DNA from: Eucalyptus grandis
Lineage: Eukaryota; Streptophyta; Magnoliopsida; Myrtales; Myrtaceae
Direction: 5' to 3'
Length of the DNA stretch: 64,000 bases
Assembly (NCBI RefSeq): GCF_016545825.1
Contig: NC_052622.1
Span: 44,105,263 to 44,169,262, forward strand
Shown: positions 12,101 to 23,408 of the stretch, piece by piece
Layout of the letters: each line of letters opens with the position of its first letter
How positions within the stretch are numbered: the first letter of the stretch is position 1
The notes under the pieces: model-generated
What the model was told of the DNA's origin: nothing
The model's input: only the letters and a program-made list of their open reading frames with translations
Database searches by the model: none
Position numbers and translations under genes: made by a program

Positions 12101-13058
12101 TCTGTCTACTTGTGTGCTGAGCTTTTTGATTAGTGATTGCTTGTAAAACTTGGTTAAGCTCTTTGATATGAGAATAAGCATTTGCAAACTTCTCTTTGCT
12201 CCACTTCGTTAATGCTTTCGATGTTCTCCCTAATTTTTCTGCAAATATATGCTGTGGAGTTGTAATATCTTCCCAGACTCGCTTAATGACTTCCTGATAT
12301 TCTGCATGATCCATCCAGAAGGTTTCCAATTTGAACTGTTTTTTCCTTTTGTATACTATAGGGGCATGGGCGAAGGATGAGGGACCGTGGTCGATCCTAT
12401 AGCGAGGAGCGCTTGGACTTCGCTCATGAAAGGTAACCCTCCATTCCAGTTACATAGTACTCGATCGAGTCTCTTTTTACCAGCTCATCTCCCTCCCTCG
12501 TTATTAGCCCATGTAAAAGCGCATCCGTGGCTTTCTACATCCATCAGGGATAAATCATTAATCATATTTCTGAAAGCTGCAATTCTTCTATTGTTTGCCT
12601 CCTTTTTCCCAATTTTCTCCCATATATATAGAATCTCATTGAAGTCTCCCATGCAGATCCAGGGAATGGAGCCTGAAGGTTTGAGGGTTCCTAACTGTTG
12701 CCATAACTCCATCCTCTCTCCAAAGTCGGTAGATGCGTGGAGAAAGGTAATCCGCATTATCTTTTTACTTTCGGGATCTCGTGCACCGTACATCAATGAA
12801 GTGTTGTGAGTCGTTTTGCACCTTTAAACTTAGTTCCTCATGCCACATAATTGCTAATCCCCATTTGCTTCCGTCGGATCCACTAGATAAAGTTGTTGGA
12901 ACTGAAGCTTTTTACAAATCTTTTCCACCTTGGTTGTTTTATTTTTTGTTTCCATAAGAAAAACTATGTTGGGCCTTTCACGAGCATTAATAGCTCTTAA
13001 CTCCTGGATTGTCAGGGGGGGTACCTAGCCCCTGACAATTCCAACTCACAATTTTCAT
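9132..13058 (-). pseudogene. LINE ORF2: endonuclease, reverse transcriptase, zf-RVT, RNase H; broken
   Basis: The start ATG at 13058 gives MKIVSWNCQGLG, the N-terminus of the apurinic-type endonuclease. An extra C in a C run (about 13014-13020) then shifts the frame. Endonuclease motifs follow: METK near 12950, GDFNE near 12640, and a final DHGPSS near 12390. The reverse transcriptase is open from 11793 to 10657 with YRPISLCNFSYK, RQGDPLSPY and LMFADDV, so the catalytic Asp pair is present. A zf-RVT-like region lies at 9736-10047 and an RNase H domain, starting LKLNVDASW, at about 9470-9132. A 79-bp tandem duplication at 11917-12074 breaks the frame before the RT. ORF2 therefore cannot give one full protein, although most catalytic motifs survive. 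Confidence 0.9.
11917..12074. repeat. 79-bp tandem duplication in LINE ORF2
   Basis: Two adjacent copies (11917-11995, 11996-12074) starting TATTTTGGTCTCCCCAATG are almost identical. I see one difference (GTTCTTCC versus GTTTTTCC). Because 79 is not a multiple of three, the duplication shifts ORF2. Confidence 0.92.
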
Positions 13059-14260
13059 GGCTTTTGTGGTGGCTTATTAGGGCTAGCCACCAAAGCCCAA
13101 TCGTGTCCTTCCTGTATCAGATTCACCGGGGTCTCCAGAAGGTCTACATCATCTGGGATGAGGGATGATATCTCTGGCGTGCATTTATGTTTTTTTGCCT
13201 TTTGAACTTTCATTGTCTTCTTGCTGCTTTTGCCAATCTTTAATACTAATGGATTTTGAGTTTCAATGCTCATTACCCGTTTTCCACGGTCTCCGCCTTC
13301 CGCCGCATTAGGAGCTTTTGCTGGGTTTATTATCCGTTCCGAGCCGCTTTTCGATCTCTTTTTTGAGACTACAAGTTGCATATCGTTGGCAACTCTTGCT
13401 TAGTGAAATTCTTCTCCCTCGGTTCAGTTGGTGGATCGTGCACAAGATCTTCCACTACAAACTCCTCTATTTTCCCGTAGAAAGCATCCCAATAAGGGCT
13501 GTGGTCGCTGGTTTTTGCCTTCAACCATGGTCCATATGACCCTTTTTTGTTCAATGCTTAGGGTGATGTTGCATATGGAAATTCGAGGCAGTCAGTGGCA
13601 TAGTGTCCGATCTTTCCGCATGAGAAGCAATAGTGGGGGAGCCGCTCGTATTTAAACTCCACCCAGAGACATTTATTGCCTATATCCAAAACAGCTCCCG
13701 CTTTCAACGGTAATGTTAAGTCGATCTCAACTCTTACTCTGCCTCCTTTGTTCTGAGCATGATTTATTGAGTCGAGTTGAACTTCAATAACCTTTCCCAA
13801 CCTTTTCCCCAGGTCATTGAATACTTTCTCTATTCTCCAGCCAGGGGGGACTCCTCCAATGCGAATCCAGAAGGCAGCCTTTGAGAATTCATAACAATGC
13901 TCTGGGATTTCTGGAAGACACTGCTGTAACACTAGCAGGTTGGTTGAGTATGACCAAGGTGAGTTCCTCAATATTCGATGTTTTTCCTCCTCCGTAGGAA
14001 ATATGAAAGTGAATAGCCCTGGTTCCTTCTGCGAACATATGACTCCTTCTACCTTCCATGCTTTAGTCATTGTGGTTATAAATGCCGGATAGTTTACATT
14101 TGGTTTGGAGAATAACTTTCCGAATAGAGTGCGCCTACATTCCTCCCTTTTTGTTGAGGTATTTCATCGATACTTCGACTACATCTTCCTCCGACCACAG
14201 ATGCCGTAGACTTTTGCATAATGCTGCCAGCCGCATTTCATTCTCTTCTTTACTCTCCAT
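13055..14260 (-). pseudogene. LINE ORF1: DUF4283 plus CCHC zinc knuckle, broken
   Basis: The likely start is the ATG at 14260 (MESKEENEMR). The frame shifts near 14135, with a stop if it is not shifted. It then runs open from about 14130 to 13558 through a DUF4283-type domain (SPWSYSTNLLVLQQ, FWIRIGGVPPGWR) and a zinc knuckle, CFSCGKIGHYATDC, of the CX2CX4HX4C type. A stop at 13558-13560 interrupts just before the conserved YGPWL motif, and another frameshift lies near 13375. The last segment ends in TGA at 13055-13057, which overlaps the ORF2 start codon. In the family this protein coats the element RNA and escorts it to the target; that role is from knowledge, not from this sequence. Confidence 0.85.
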
Positions 14261-15068
14261 AGTCATTAACTAATAATCTCTTCTATGGTGCTCAGATATT
14301 CAACTTTCTCGATTCTATCCGACTACGAGTTTACCTGGCTACCATCTTCTACCTCTCCGCATGCGTCACACAGCAAGATAAGATCAAGAAACTCACCGAT
14401 TTGTGGCGATTCCGCTTAGATCGGTCTTTGAGTGTTGTGAATCGACCCTACACCGAAAGAGCGGCCACTCCATTCCTCCTTTCCGAAGGGTTCTCAAGAC
14501 TCGCATTCTTCATATGTAGTTTTTTTTTTTTTTTTTCCTTCATTCTTCTTTTACGGATTCTGGGGAGAACGATTACAGGGGAAGGATCTGAAATTGCGAG
14601 CAAAACTCTGGGGCAATGAAATTAGGGTTTGGGCGGAAAATGGGAATACGCTACCATGGGGTAGAGAGAGAGCTCGCAGATGCGAGAGTCGCGGAGCTTG
14701 GCAATTCTGAATGTGACTCTTTAATATGCATTTTTCTTCGCGAGTTGTGGGGAGACGATTGACGCGTAAACCTTTGACAATTGGCAATACACCTATGGGC
14801 AAATATCCTTAACTAAGCACGCTCGCACCCCCGATGATGCGAAGTGCTCCACAATGATCTCAAAACTTACGGCGGCCAAATCCAAATGCATGCATGGTAC
14901 TTTAGTGGAGGTGTTATTGTGGCTGCCCATTAGATAAGGATTAAGTGGTGTAAAATCAAAATTACATATTGTCGGAATTTATAATCTCTCGATGCGCCTT
15001 AATCTTATCCGGTCAATTCCGTCACTCTACCACATGCAATCCTCTAATAGGTTACTTATAAAACTCCG

Positions 15069-16244
15069 GGATAAGTACACTAATGGTGCCATAAGTTGTG
15101 TACGGCGCTCACTTTGGTGTCAAAAGTTTCCGTTGGATCATTTAAGTGCCAAATCGGAGAAAAAACGATCACTTTGGTGCCACCGACTACAGATTCCGGC
15201 CAAAATGATTACGTGGCTTTTATATTTAAAAAAAATCGAGAAGCCTTTTAAACGACGTCGTTTTCTGTCTTTCTTAAGAAAACGACGTCGTTTTGCCGTC
15301 CTACGTGGATAGCCTCACAAAAACGATGCCGTTTTTTTAATTTTATTTGGAGATTGAAATTAGGGTTTTTTTGTCCGCCATTGCTCGTCCGCCGTCGCTT
15401 GGCCGCCGTCCCTCAACTACCGTCACTTAGTCGCCGTCCCTCGGCCACCGTCGCTCAGCCGCCATCCCTTGACCTCCATCATAGTTGCTTGCCATAGCAA
15501 GACAAAAGAAAAGAAAAAAAAACGAACAGAAAATCCCGAGAGAGAGGGAGGTGTTGACGATGAGGGCAGAGGAAGGGATGGCGGGGCCACGGCTGCCGCC
15601 TTCGTAGCAGCTGGCTTCGCCGACAACCTCTGTGGCGTTCCAGATCTCTGCGGCTACCATTGGCCGGATCACTCATGCTTTTGGAGATTCTTTGAGCTTG
15701 CGTTTCCTCTGCACCCAACGATATTCCATGGGAAAAGGTGGTGGTGGGGCTGAGATTTGAGAATTTGAAAGGTTGATAAGGTGATTGAAAATGGAGGAAA
15801 ACTACTGGGGGAGGGTGGAGGCGAATGCGTGGTTTCTTTTTTGGAAAAATACTGGTGTTGCTAGTTCTGCGTTGCTGGTGTTGCTGGTTTGGCGCTATTG
15901 GTGTTGTTGGATCTGTTCGGGGAAGAAGACGACACAAAACGGCGTTGTTTGGGGATTTAGGGTTTTGAATTTGGGGGAAAGACACAAAACGGCGCCGTTT
16001 TAGTGTTAGGATGCTAAAACAACATCGTTTGAAGGCCTAAGTGATCCAATGGAAACTATGGCGAGCCACATCAGCATAAGAAATTAATAAAAAAATGCCA
16101 TGTCAGATTTTCGGCCAATCAGATCGGCGTTGGCACCAAAGTGAGCGTTTTTCAAATTTTTTGGCATTTAAATGATCCGACGGAAACTTTTGGCACCAAA
16201 GAAGACCGTACACAATTTATGGCACCATTAGTGTACTCTTTACC
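15069..16244. mobile_element. Long-TIR (Mutator-like) non-autonomous element
   Basis: The left arm (about 15069-15215) and right arm (about 16100-16244) are inverted copies of each other over some 130-150 bp. Both contain GTACACTAATGGTGCCATAA, TCACTTTGGTG and GTTTCCGT words. The interior holds several copies of an AAAACGACGTCGTTTT-type palindrome and variants near 15250, 15290, 15320, 15940, 15985 and 16020. It also has a GC-richer part at 15370-15750 that could be captured host sequence. I could not find a clean 9-bp TSD, so the Mutator assignment is tentative. Frames inside it give no recognisable protein. Confidence 0.7.
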
Positions 16245-17837
16245 AACTTTGAAAGGAATCAACCGGGAGCAATTCCATTCTCAACCATAGGATTTGACTA
16301 TCTCTAACAACTCCTAATCTTTCTAGATTCACGTGGACCGTAGCATGCGCCTTCACTTTGAACTACCCAAAAGGGTTTGCATTTGATCACGACTGGCCTC
16401 TTTTGACTCCCTCAAGTGATGCTGAGAGGAATAATGATACTCATGAGAATGGGAATGAATCAACTCAATCAACTTACTAAGAATTGCATATGCGTTCTTT
16501 AATTGTTTGTACATGTAATAAATATTCCATTATCACGTAAATAATATATTTTTATGAGTCAAAACACTCAATTGACTCACTTATATATATATATATATAT
16601 ATATATAGTCAAAACAACCAATTGACTCACTTTCTAGTCCTGCCAAGATTATCAGAAAAAAATAGAAATTAATTTCTATCCAAGACCCAAGCAACCATTT
16701 ATTTCATAGAAAGAATAACCATCCTCACTTATTGACACCATTCAGAAAATAACCACCATTTTCTTTTGTCATGCAAATTTCAATCTATCATGTGTTCGTT
16801 TCACATGTTTATTTAACTCTCACAAGCGTTTGGCGTATGATGCTCAACTGTAGTTCTTTTCTTAATCCAATACCCAATTACTTAATAGTTCTTACGATAA
16901 TGGTATGCATACTTAAAGTAAATCTATATACTTAATAAATCTAGGCCTTGTTCTCGTCGAAGGAAACTCCCTCAGGCCACCATTCGGATAGATGAATTAC
17001 AATCACGAGTACTCCCTACATTTAAATACTGCGTTGCACACGGATATAAAAAAAAAAAAGTGACGTCATCTTTTTTATAAATATATTATATATATGTTTT
17101 CGTGATGGACCGGGTCTCTCATTCATTTACTAATGATAAAGTATAAAACGGAATACATTAAAAAAAGAAGAAGAAGCTCTGGACAATAATTTTATGTTTT
17201 GTGATTGGTTTGTTCAATTTAGGGATAATGATGCAAATCTTGAATTTTGACTTAATATGTAATATGATTCTCAAACTTTACCCTAATGTTCACGATCTTT
17301 AGATTTTTGATACATATTTAATGTGGTTCTTGAATTATATTAAAATGGTCAAAGTAGTTATTTAAGATCAGAGAGAAAATTTTCATATAATTCATGAACT
17401 AAATTGAATATGTATAAAAAACTCATGAACTACATTTTAATAAATTAAAAGTTCCGGAATTATATTGTGTATTTGCTTAAAGTTCAGAGATTATTTATGT
17501 TATTTTTCCTTCATTTTAAAAAGTTAAAAGGATCATATTTTACAGGTTCGGTCTTTTAGAGTCTTAAATTCATCCGTCCTAAGATTGGGTTTGCGCTGTA
17601 ACTATTCACCCACCTATGGCAAATGTCCATCGCTAGAATACAAGTCGATTATCTTTGCTCACGACATGTCTCAAATTTATGATTTTTTTCTTAAAACCAA
17701 CGGGAGCTTTCGATAAGTGGAGAGCGTATGTGACATAACGGCCGCCCAAGAGGATACTTAAGCACTTCTTTCGACTTGATCTACGTTTCTTATCCACCCG
17801 CTCACGTCCCCGCTTCCACACTCTCAGCCACCCACTC
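16245..17837. other. AT-rich intergenic stretch, no gene seen
   Basis: This contains a TA microsatellite and, at about 17220-17470, a degraded repeat full of AAAGTTC/TGAACT words. Similar repeats lie near 52.1 kb and 54.85-55.1 kb. No coding frame is supported. The last 100 bases are the presumed promoter and 5' UTR of the next gene. Confidence 0.6.
16557..16633. repeat. TA microsatellite between two direct repeats
   Basis: A run of about 12 TA units (16582-16607) is bracketed by AGTCAAAACACTCAATTGAC and AGTCAAAACAACCAATTGAC, which differ by two bases. Replication slippage or a duplicated target site could give this form. Confidence 0.8.
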
Positions 17838-20328
17838 ATGGCTCTAACCACAGTCCACGGCGGTGGCGGAGGTGGCGGCAGGATCCTCCCCGTCGCCCCC
17901 TCCAGAGCCAGAGCCACGACCACCACCGTCCCAGTTCGCCGCCTCCTCTTCCCCATCTCGCCCAGAAGAACCCTCCACATAGCCTCGGCCAAGAAGCTCT
18001 CCCCGAGGACCGGCAAATTCGACAGTAGGAACCGGAGAGGCACCACCACCACCACGACCGAGGACCAGCAGGATGGTGAAGATTACGTCCAAGGCCAAGG
18101 GACGGCGGAGATCGAGAGGGTTGGGCCCGAGAGCAGCGCCATGGAGAGCTCCGGCGTCGCCGGCGACGATGGGTACTTCCTGCCGGACCTTCCTGGGGAC
18201 AAGCCTGATTTCTGGGAGGGCCCTCAGTGGGACGCTTTCGGGTTCTTCGTGCAGTATTTGTGGGCTTTCGGCATCGGTTTCGCGGTGAGTAACTCGAATG
18301 CTCTGGGTTCAGGTCGATGTGTTTGGTATATTGTTGGTGTTTGATGGTTGCTTGTGCTGAACCCTCAATCTAGTCCAGAAGTTGCGGAACTGATTTAGTG
18401 AAGTCGGTAATCTTTTATCATGCGCGGAGAGCCCTACAACTTGTGTAAAAGTGAAACTCGGTACTGACTTTTCCATGGAGCGATCAGGTGCTGAAGTTTC
18501 AAGTGCTTGCGATGATCCCATCATCTGTTAAAAAGGCTTTGGGGCTTTACTATTATGGTTGAAGAGTTTTATGACTGAACTGCACTTCGTCGAGTCTTGG
18601 GAACTTTTCGGGTACTTATGCTCGTTTCTTGACATTAATAGGACAGAAATTTCATGACCATGGATTACCAAAAAAAAAAAAAAAATTTCATGACCATAGA
18701 ATAATCATATGAAAGTGGCTGAACGGATGGAAGTTTGTGGGGGAAGATTCCGAGCACTTCATGTTGCTCACGGTTGATTGAAAAGGCTCTAGATATTTCA
18801 CCCATCACCTTAGCACTCCTGATAATTCAATTGAACTTTGGAAATGGAATCTTCTAATAGTTCAGTGGCTTAATCGAGTCTCCGACCCTGTGTGATTGTT
18901 TGAGAATATACCCTTAAGCTGTCTATTTTACTGGATAATGACCTCGGAAGTTGATTAGCTAGTGTAAAACAGCCCTGTAAGTCGATGTAAAAGATCTTTC
19001 TGGAGGTCTTTTTATCTCTGGAGAGTCTCTCTTTTCCCCTTTGAAATATTTGTTGATGGGTAGATTTCAAGTAGTCGAAGACTTGCTCTGGAAATCGGTG
19101 GCTTAGGAGTTTGTGTTCTTTTTCAGCAGACATTTATCCAGAGGCTTGAAAGTCTTCGTGTCTATATTAGAACCTCGACGTCCTGAACACTGTAACTAAA
19201 AACGAACTCTCATGCTGGCAGATTCAAGTGACCGCATGGTGTTGTGTAAGACATGAGAAGCAATTGCCTCTTTTTTAAGTTTACGCGATAGACAATTTAA
19301 GACGCTACTTCAGTTCCCTTTAGCATAGCCTGTTAAAACCGTGGTTTTTGGTGCACGTAGTCTTCTATGGCATCCAAACTGAGTTGGTGTTTAATGTGAT
19401 TATTTTCTTTCAAGTCTGGCCTTTGTCTTGAACTTTTAGAGTCCAATTTCTGGTCTTCTTTTGTAATGTTGAGCACCTCAATTTTTAAATACATATATCA
19501 GTAGCAGCATCGAAAGTTACCTTGAATTTTTCATAAATTTTCCTAGGTCGAACTGGTTGCTTGATTAGACACGAGAATCCAACAGCTTTTCTTGGCTTTT
19601 AGCGAGTGCTGGCTAATGGGTTGCTTTCTGAACCTGGCTTTGGATTTCTGACATTCACAAATTTGGAGAAGCTTTGTCTATATTTGGTAGCAGGTTAGTC
19701 ATGAGTTACTGAAGAAGAGTAGTAGCATCAATTGAACGCCGTCCCTGCATTTAGCTGTTAAATGCCGAATTGATAAACCCTGAAGGTCATATTCAATCAG
19801 CAGGCATCATTTTCCCCTTTGCTAAATAAGCAGTGTGATAAAATCAAAAGGAGAAAGCTGCAGAATCTGGCAAAATTGGAACACTTCAGTTTGCATATTG
19901 CTGACTCACCTCATCTCGCATTTTGCTTGTACCTTTCTGCGTTGTACTACTATCCTTATGGCCTTATTTTCATAGAGTAGTTTTCGAATGTGTTGACTCC
20001 TCGGTTTCACTCCGGTGTATGCATTGTGTTGTCACCCGCCAGTCCATGTATGAGGTGTTCACTCCTGCCCCCGGGGAGGAGGGGAGAGAAAGACAGACAG
20101 ACCGACCTTTGGCAGCTTGAGAGTCTAATTCATGCCTCTCTTATTTTCTTTCGACAGTTGATCGCATGTGGCATTGCCGTCGCGACATACAATCAAGGAG
20201 CTACAGACTTTAAGGATACGCCGGTCTACAAGGAGTCGGTCCAATCACGGGATCTCCTGGAAGAACCCGACGCTAACTCGGATGTGTTCGAGTCCAATCC
20301 GACTGAGGTGGCCCCGAGCTTGGAATGA
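17838..20328 (+). CDS. Small chloroplast-targeted membrane protein, two exons
   Basis: Exon 1 is 17838-18284 and exon 2 is 20158-20328. The intron begins GTGAGT and ends CGACAG, and the phase is 0. The joined product is 205 aa. The first ~65 residues are rich in Ala, Thr, Ser and Arg with hardly any acid, as in a chloroplast transit peptide. The mature part holds a conserved-looking block, YFLPDLPGDKPDFWEGPQWD (about residues 112-131). A hydrophobic segment follows and spans the splice junction (FFVQYLWAFGIGFA then LIACGIAVATY), probably one thylakoid or envelope membrane helix, and then a charged tail (TDFKDTPVYKE). I recognise the protein as plant-conserved but cannot name its function. The long intron carries a micro-insertion at 18647-18697. 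Confidence 0.82.
18647..18697 (+). repeat. Micro-insertion with 15-bp TSD in an intron
   Basis: AAATTTCATGACCAT stands at 18647-18661 and 18683-18697. Between them lie only GGATTACC and a poly-A run. This fits an L1-type insertion truncated to its last eight bases, in the sense orientation of the host gene. Confidence 0.75.
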
Positions 20329-20998
20329 ATAGAGGCACACACCATTGAATGGATCTTGTGTTGGATCATATAAGTCTTAGACAGGGAAACAAACTGGGGA
20401 GAAGGGACTTTCTCTCCATTTAGAGGAAGTTACTGTAAGTTCCTTCTGTCATTGTAATTCAAATACTTTGATTCCGAAACGGATATAATGTTTTTCAAGC
20501 ATGAGCTGAAAACCAAGGACCGTGAACATGAATTGCCGTCGATATACAATTGCTTGAATCTCTTTTCGCAATGTTAGCTTTTGTTCTATAGACTTGCAAT
20601 GAACTTGTGAACCGGCAGCTGTCTACAATCCGGGAGCTTTTAAGGTCGGGGTCAGTGGATCCCGTCACAATTTTTGGATGCCGGACTAGGTGCAGAACCT
20701 GGCCAAGGTATCTGGAGACATCGTCCTTCATTCTAGTCCGCGTCTCTGTCAGCAACTGTTGATGCGAGGAAGAAGAACGAGAGGGCATGACATTGAGAGC
20801 GGGATAGGAGGGAGAGGATGAACTGATAAATGAATCAATGAAGAATGAGATTCTATGAATTTTTTTTCAAATCTAAATAATTTAGCATCTTTATTCGATC
20901 CATGAATTCTAAACGTTTAAAACAAGAATGTAGATTTTCCGGAACATATGCATACATGAGCCCCAAAGCACAAGATTCATACGCATTATATTATATAT

Positions 20999-21530
20999 TA
21001 AAAAGGGTGAATATCTGAAAAACCGTAAACTGGTACATTTGTGACAAATTTATTCTAAATTATTTTTTTGACCACCAAAAACCTCAAACTAGTATACTTT
21101 TAACAAATTTATTCCAAACTGATACACTTATGACAAATTTACATTCTGTTAGTTTTCGTTAAATTTTACTGTCAAATTATTAAATTAAATGACACGTGAT
21201 AGTTAATTGGTATTTCAATTTTGGATTTTAAGTTCCGTTTGTCACAGTTTACAATTTTTGTGATTTTTTTGTGGTATTAATCTAATTTAGCAGAGGGCAT
21301 ATTTGTCACAAATTTATCAATTTGTGGTTTTTTGTTGTTGAATAAATTAGCTTGGGATAAATTTGTCATAAATATACTAATTTAGGAGTTTTTATGATTA
21401 GTCGGGGTAAATTTGTCACATGTATACTAGTTTGGAGTTTTTCATGGTAAAAAAAATAGTTTTGGATAAATTTATCATATGTGTACCAATATGGGGTTTT
21501 TTAGGATATTAACTCCATTAAAAAAGATTA
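20999..21530. mobile_element. AT-rich element with long inverted ends, copy 1
   Basis: The left end (about 20999-21110) and right end (about 21400-21530) are inverted copies over about 110 bp with mismatches. Shared words include TGACAAATTTA, CTCAAACTAGTATA and ATTATTTTTTTGACCA. Shorter internal copies of TTTGTCACAAATTTA repeat through the middle. A second member lies at 46.15-46.44 kb. No coding capacity. Confidence 0.65.
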
Positions 21531-22043
21531 CGTTATCCACAATTAAATTTTGATGAGAATTTCTTCAATTAGGTGTGTTAAATCCTGCTCTCAAATCGCC
21601 CTTTCCCTTATCCTAATTCACATATGTACTTTTAATTAAAATTGCCTACTTCGTGACTACTTCATAGTTTCGTAGTCCTTTTTTTTTTTGCCTTCAAATT
21701 TCTAGTTGGACGTATATAATAGAGATCTAGGCAAGTTACATTACAAGTCCTAAATCTTATGTACATAATAGAATCGAATCTTACATATTTTAATTGATTC
21801 AATCAAGCCTTAAATCTTTATCAAAATGTACAATCAAGTTCTAAATCTTTCGACTTGTCCAGTTAAATCCTCAAGATGTACAAAATTATACAATTAAGTT
21901 CATGAAAAAAAAAGAGGGGGATTAGATCAGTTACTAATTCACTCTTTGCAATTGGCGAGGTCATGTCATTCATAGAAGAGTACTTGATTAAGTTGAAAAG
22001 TGTAATTTAAGAATGTCGCATGGACAACTCTTTGAGCAACTAA

Positions 22044-22565
22044 GGCCCTATTTGGTAATTTTCGTTTCTATTTTTTGGAACACAAATTTTTATTCTTTTG
22101 TTCCGGGGAAGAAAAAAGAATAGTAACACATTTGTTTATATTTTTGTTCCCGGGAACATATTTGGCCCAGAAATACTTATGAGAAACACTTTTTTTCTTT
22201 TTTTCTTCTTATTCTTATTCTTCCTTTTGCTGATCACCGGCCTCGGCCATGGCTGGTGCCAATGACCAGCTAGACGAGGGCCGGCGACTTTGCCGAAGCG
22301 TCGCTGGCCCTCGGAGATGGTGAGCCACGACCTCGTCGGGCCACCTCTAGGCTGATGGTTGGGCAAGGTTAGCCTCACCAGATTTGGGCGAGGTTGGCTT
22401 GGCCCAGCCTAGGCGAGGTGGAGCCTCACTTGGCCACAATGAGGCTCACCCTCCCCAGCCGGCACGAGGTCGGGCCTCGCTAGACCAGGGTGAGGTCGAC
22501 CTCGCGTCGCTTGGGCGAGGCTCCCGCGAGCTTGCCGAATGTCATTGTCGACGCCTCTGGTGAGA
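22044..22565. mobile_element. GC-core Tourist-like element, copy 2, right end lost
   Basis: It starts after TAA with GGCCCTATTTGGTAATTTTC, a form typical of Tourist-like ends. GTTCC/GGAAC words and a TTCTT-rich arm follow. The core at 22230-22560 has CCGGCCTCGGCCATGGC and repeated GGCGAGG/CCTCGCC words as in the element at 4632-5503. The matching right terminal repeat is not visible. Confidence 0.6.
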
Positions 22566-23265
22566 GAGAAAATTTAGAAAGCCTACTAAACGAATTAAGT
22601 TATGTGAAAAAAAAAAATTATGTCATTATCATATACATTTAAAAAGTTGTTCAAAGAATAATTATAAATTTTTCTCAAGAATAAAATGATTATTAGCCAC
22701 GCCATAGTAACTTTCAAGCACCGTTAATCATCGAGAGAGAATCGGTTGCTTTTATTTTATCGAGCGACCAATCGGATCCGAAAACAAACACCGGGAGCGA
22801 GTCCGGGGCGGGTGGAGCGAAAACGGGTACGCCGTACGGGCGGGATGATTTCGGAGATGCCGTCGTTCTGAATTCGAACTCTTCGAATTTCACGATCGCA
22901 GATCTCTCTCTCTCGGTCCGTAAGATCCGTCAATTTTTCTCGTCGCCGATCGGCGATTCTCTTCCATCTCCGGCGGCCTGAGAGGTACGGTCTCTTCATG
23001 CATCCTCCCACCCATCGCGTCTCCATTTCCCGAGACCAATCGATGGCGGAACGTCGCGATCTGTTCCTCGCTCCAGTCGACGCCTTCGTGTTTCGCATCT
23101 GCATGTTCTTAATCTAATCGTGGAATCGGGACCTCATACCGCCCGTTCCTTTTTGGTTTTGGAATTGGAACGCGATCGCGCCTCTTTGGGCAATGGGTGG
23201 TCTGTAGATCCACTTACGGAGAACCGCTTTGGTCGAGCTTGATTGAGTTCCTTGCATTGAATTTT

Positions 23266-23299
<34 letters not shown>

Positions 23300-23408
23300 G
23301 GATTAGTCGCATTTCGCGTGTAACGGAAGTGGTTCTTCGTTTAACTAGTGGGCGGATTCTTCGACAGCTTGTTCTTTTACTGGCGGCTATACGGATTCCT
23401 GAGAGTTG

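Larger units (their letters stand above)
8793..14722 (-). mobile_element. Nearly full-length L1-type LINE with 16-bp TSD
   Basis: The sequence CTGAATGTGACTCTTT stands at 8793-8808 and again at 14707-14722. Next to the left copy is a poly-T run, the poly-A tail of a - strand element whose 3' end reads TTTTTCGACC before the tail. The element is about 5.9 kb. It has a 5' leader (14261-14706), ORF1 (nucleic-acid binding, CCHC knuckle), ORF2 (endonuclease, reverse transcriptase, zf-RVT, RNase H) and a short 3' region (about 8809-9131). The exact TSD and an RT domain open over 378 codons point to fairly recent insertion, although both reading frames are broken. Confidence 0.93.
20329..23408. other. 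Intergenic: 3' flank, two repeats, then presumed PP2A promoter
   Basis: Apart from the two elements listed separately (about 20999-21530 and 22044-22565), I see no coding gene. From 22750 the sequence is GC-richer and contains CTCTCTCT words, consistent with a promoter and 5' UTR. A GTACGG donor at 22985 and an acceptor CGACAG ending at about 23367 could define a 5' UTR intron; this is unproven. Confidence 0.5.

Noticed and set aside
22757..23104. 115-codon open frame on the - strand upstream of the PP2A gene
   Set aside because: It is antisense to the presumed promoter and 5' UTR, its composition is Arg-rich from GC bias, and no domain is recognisable.
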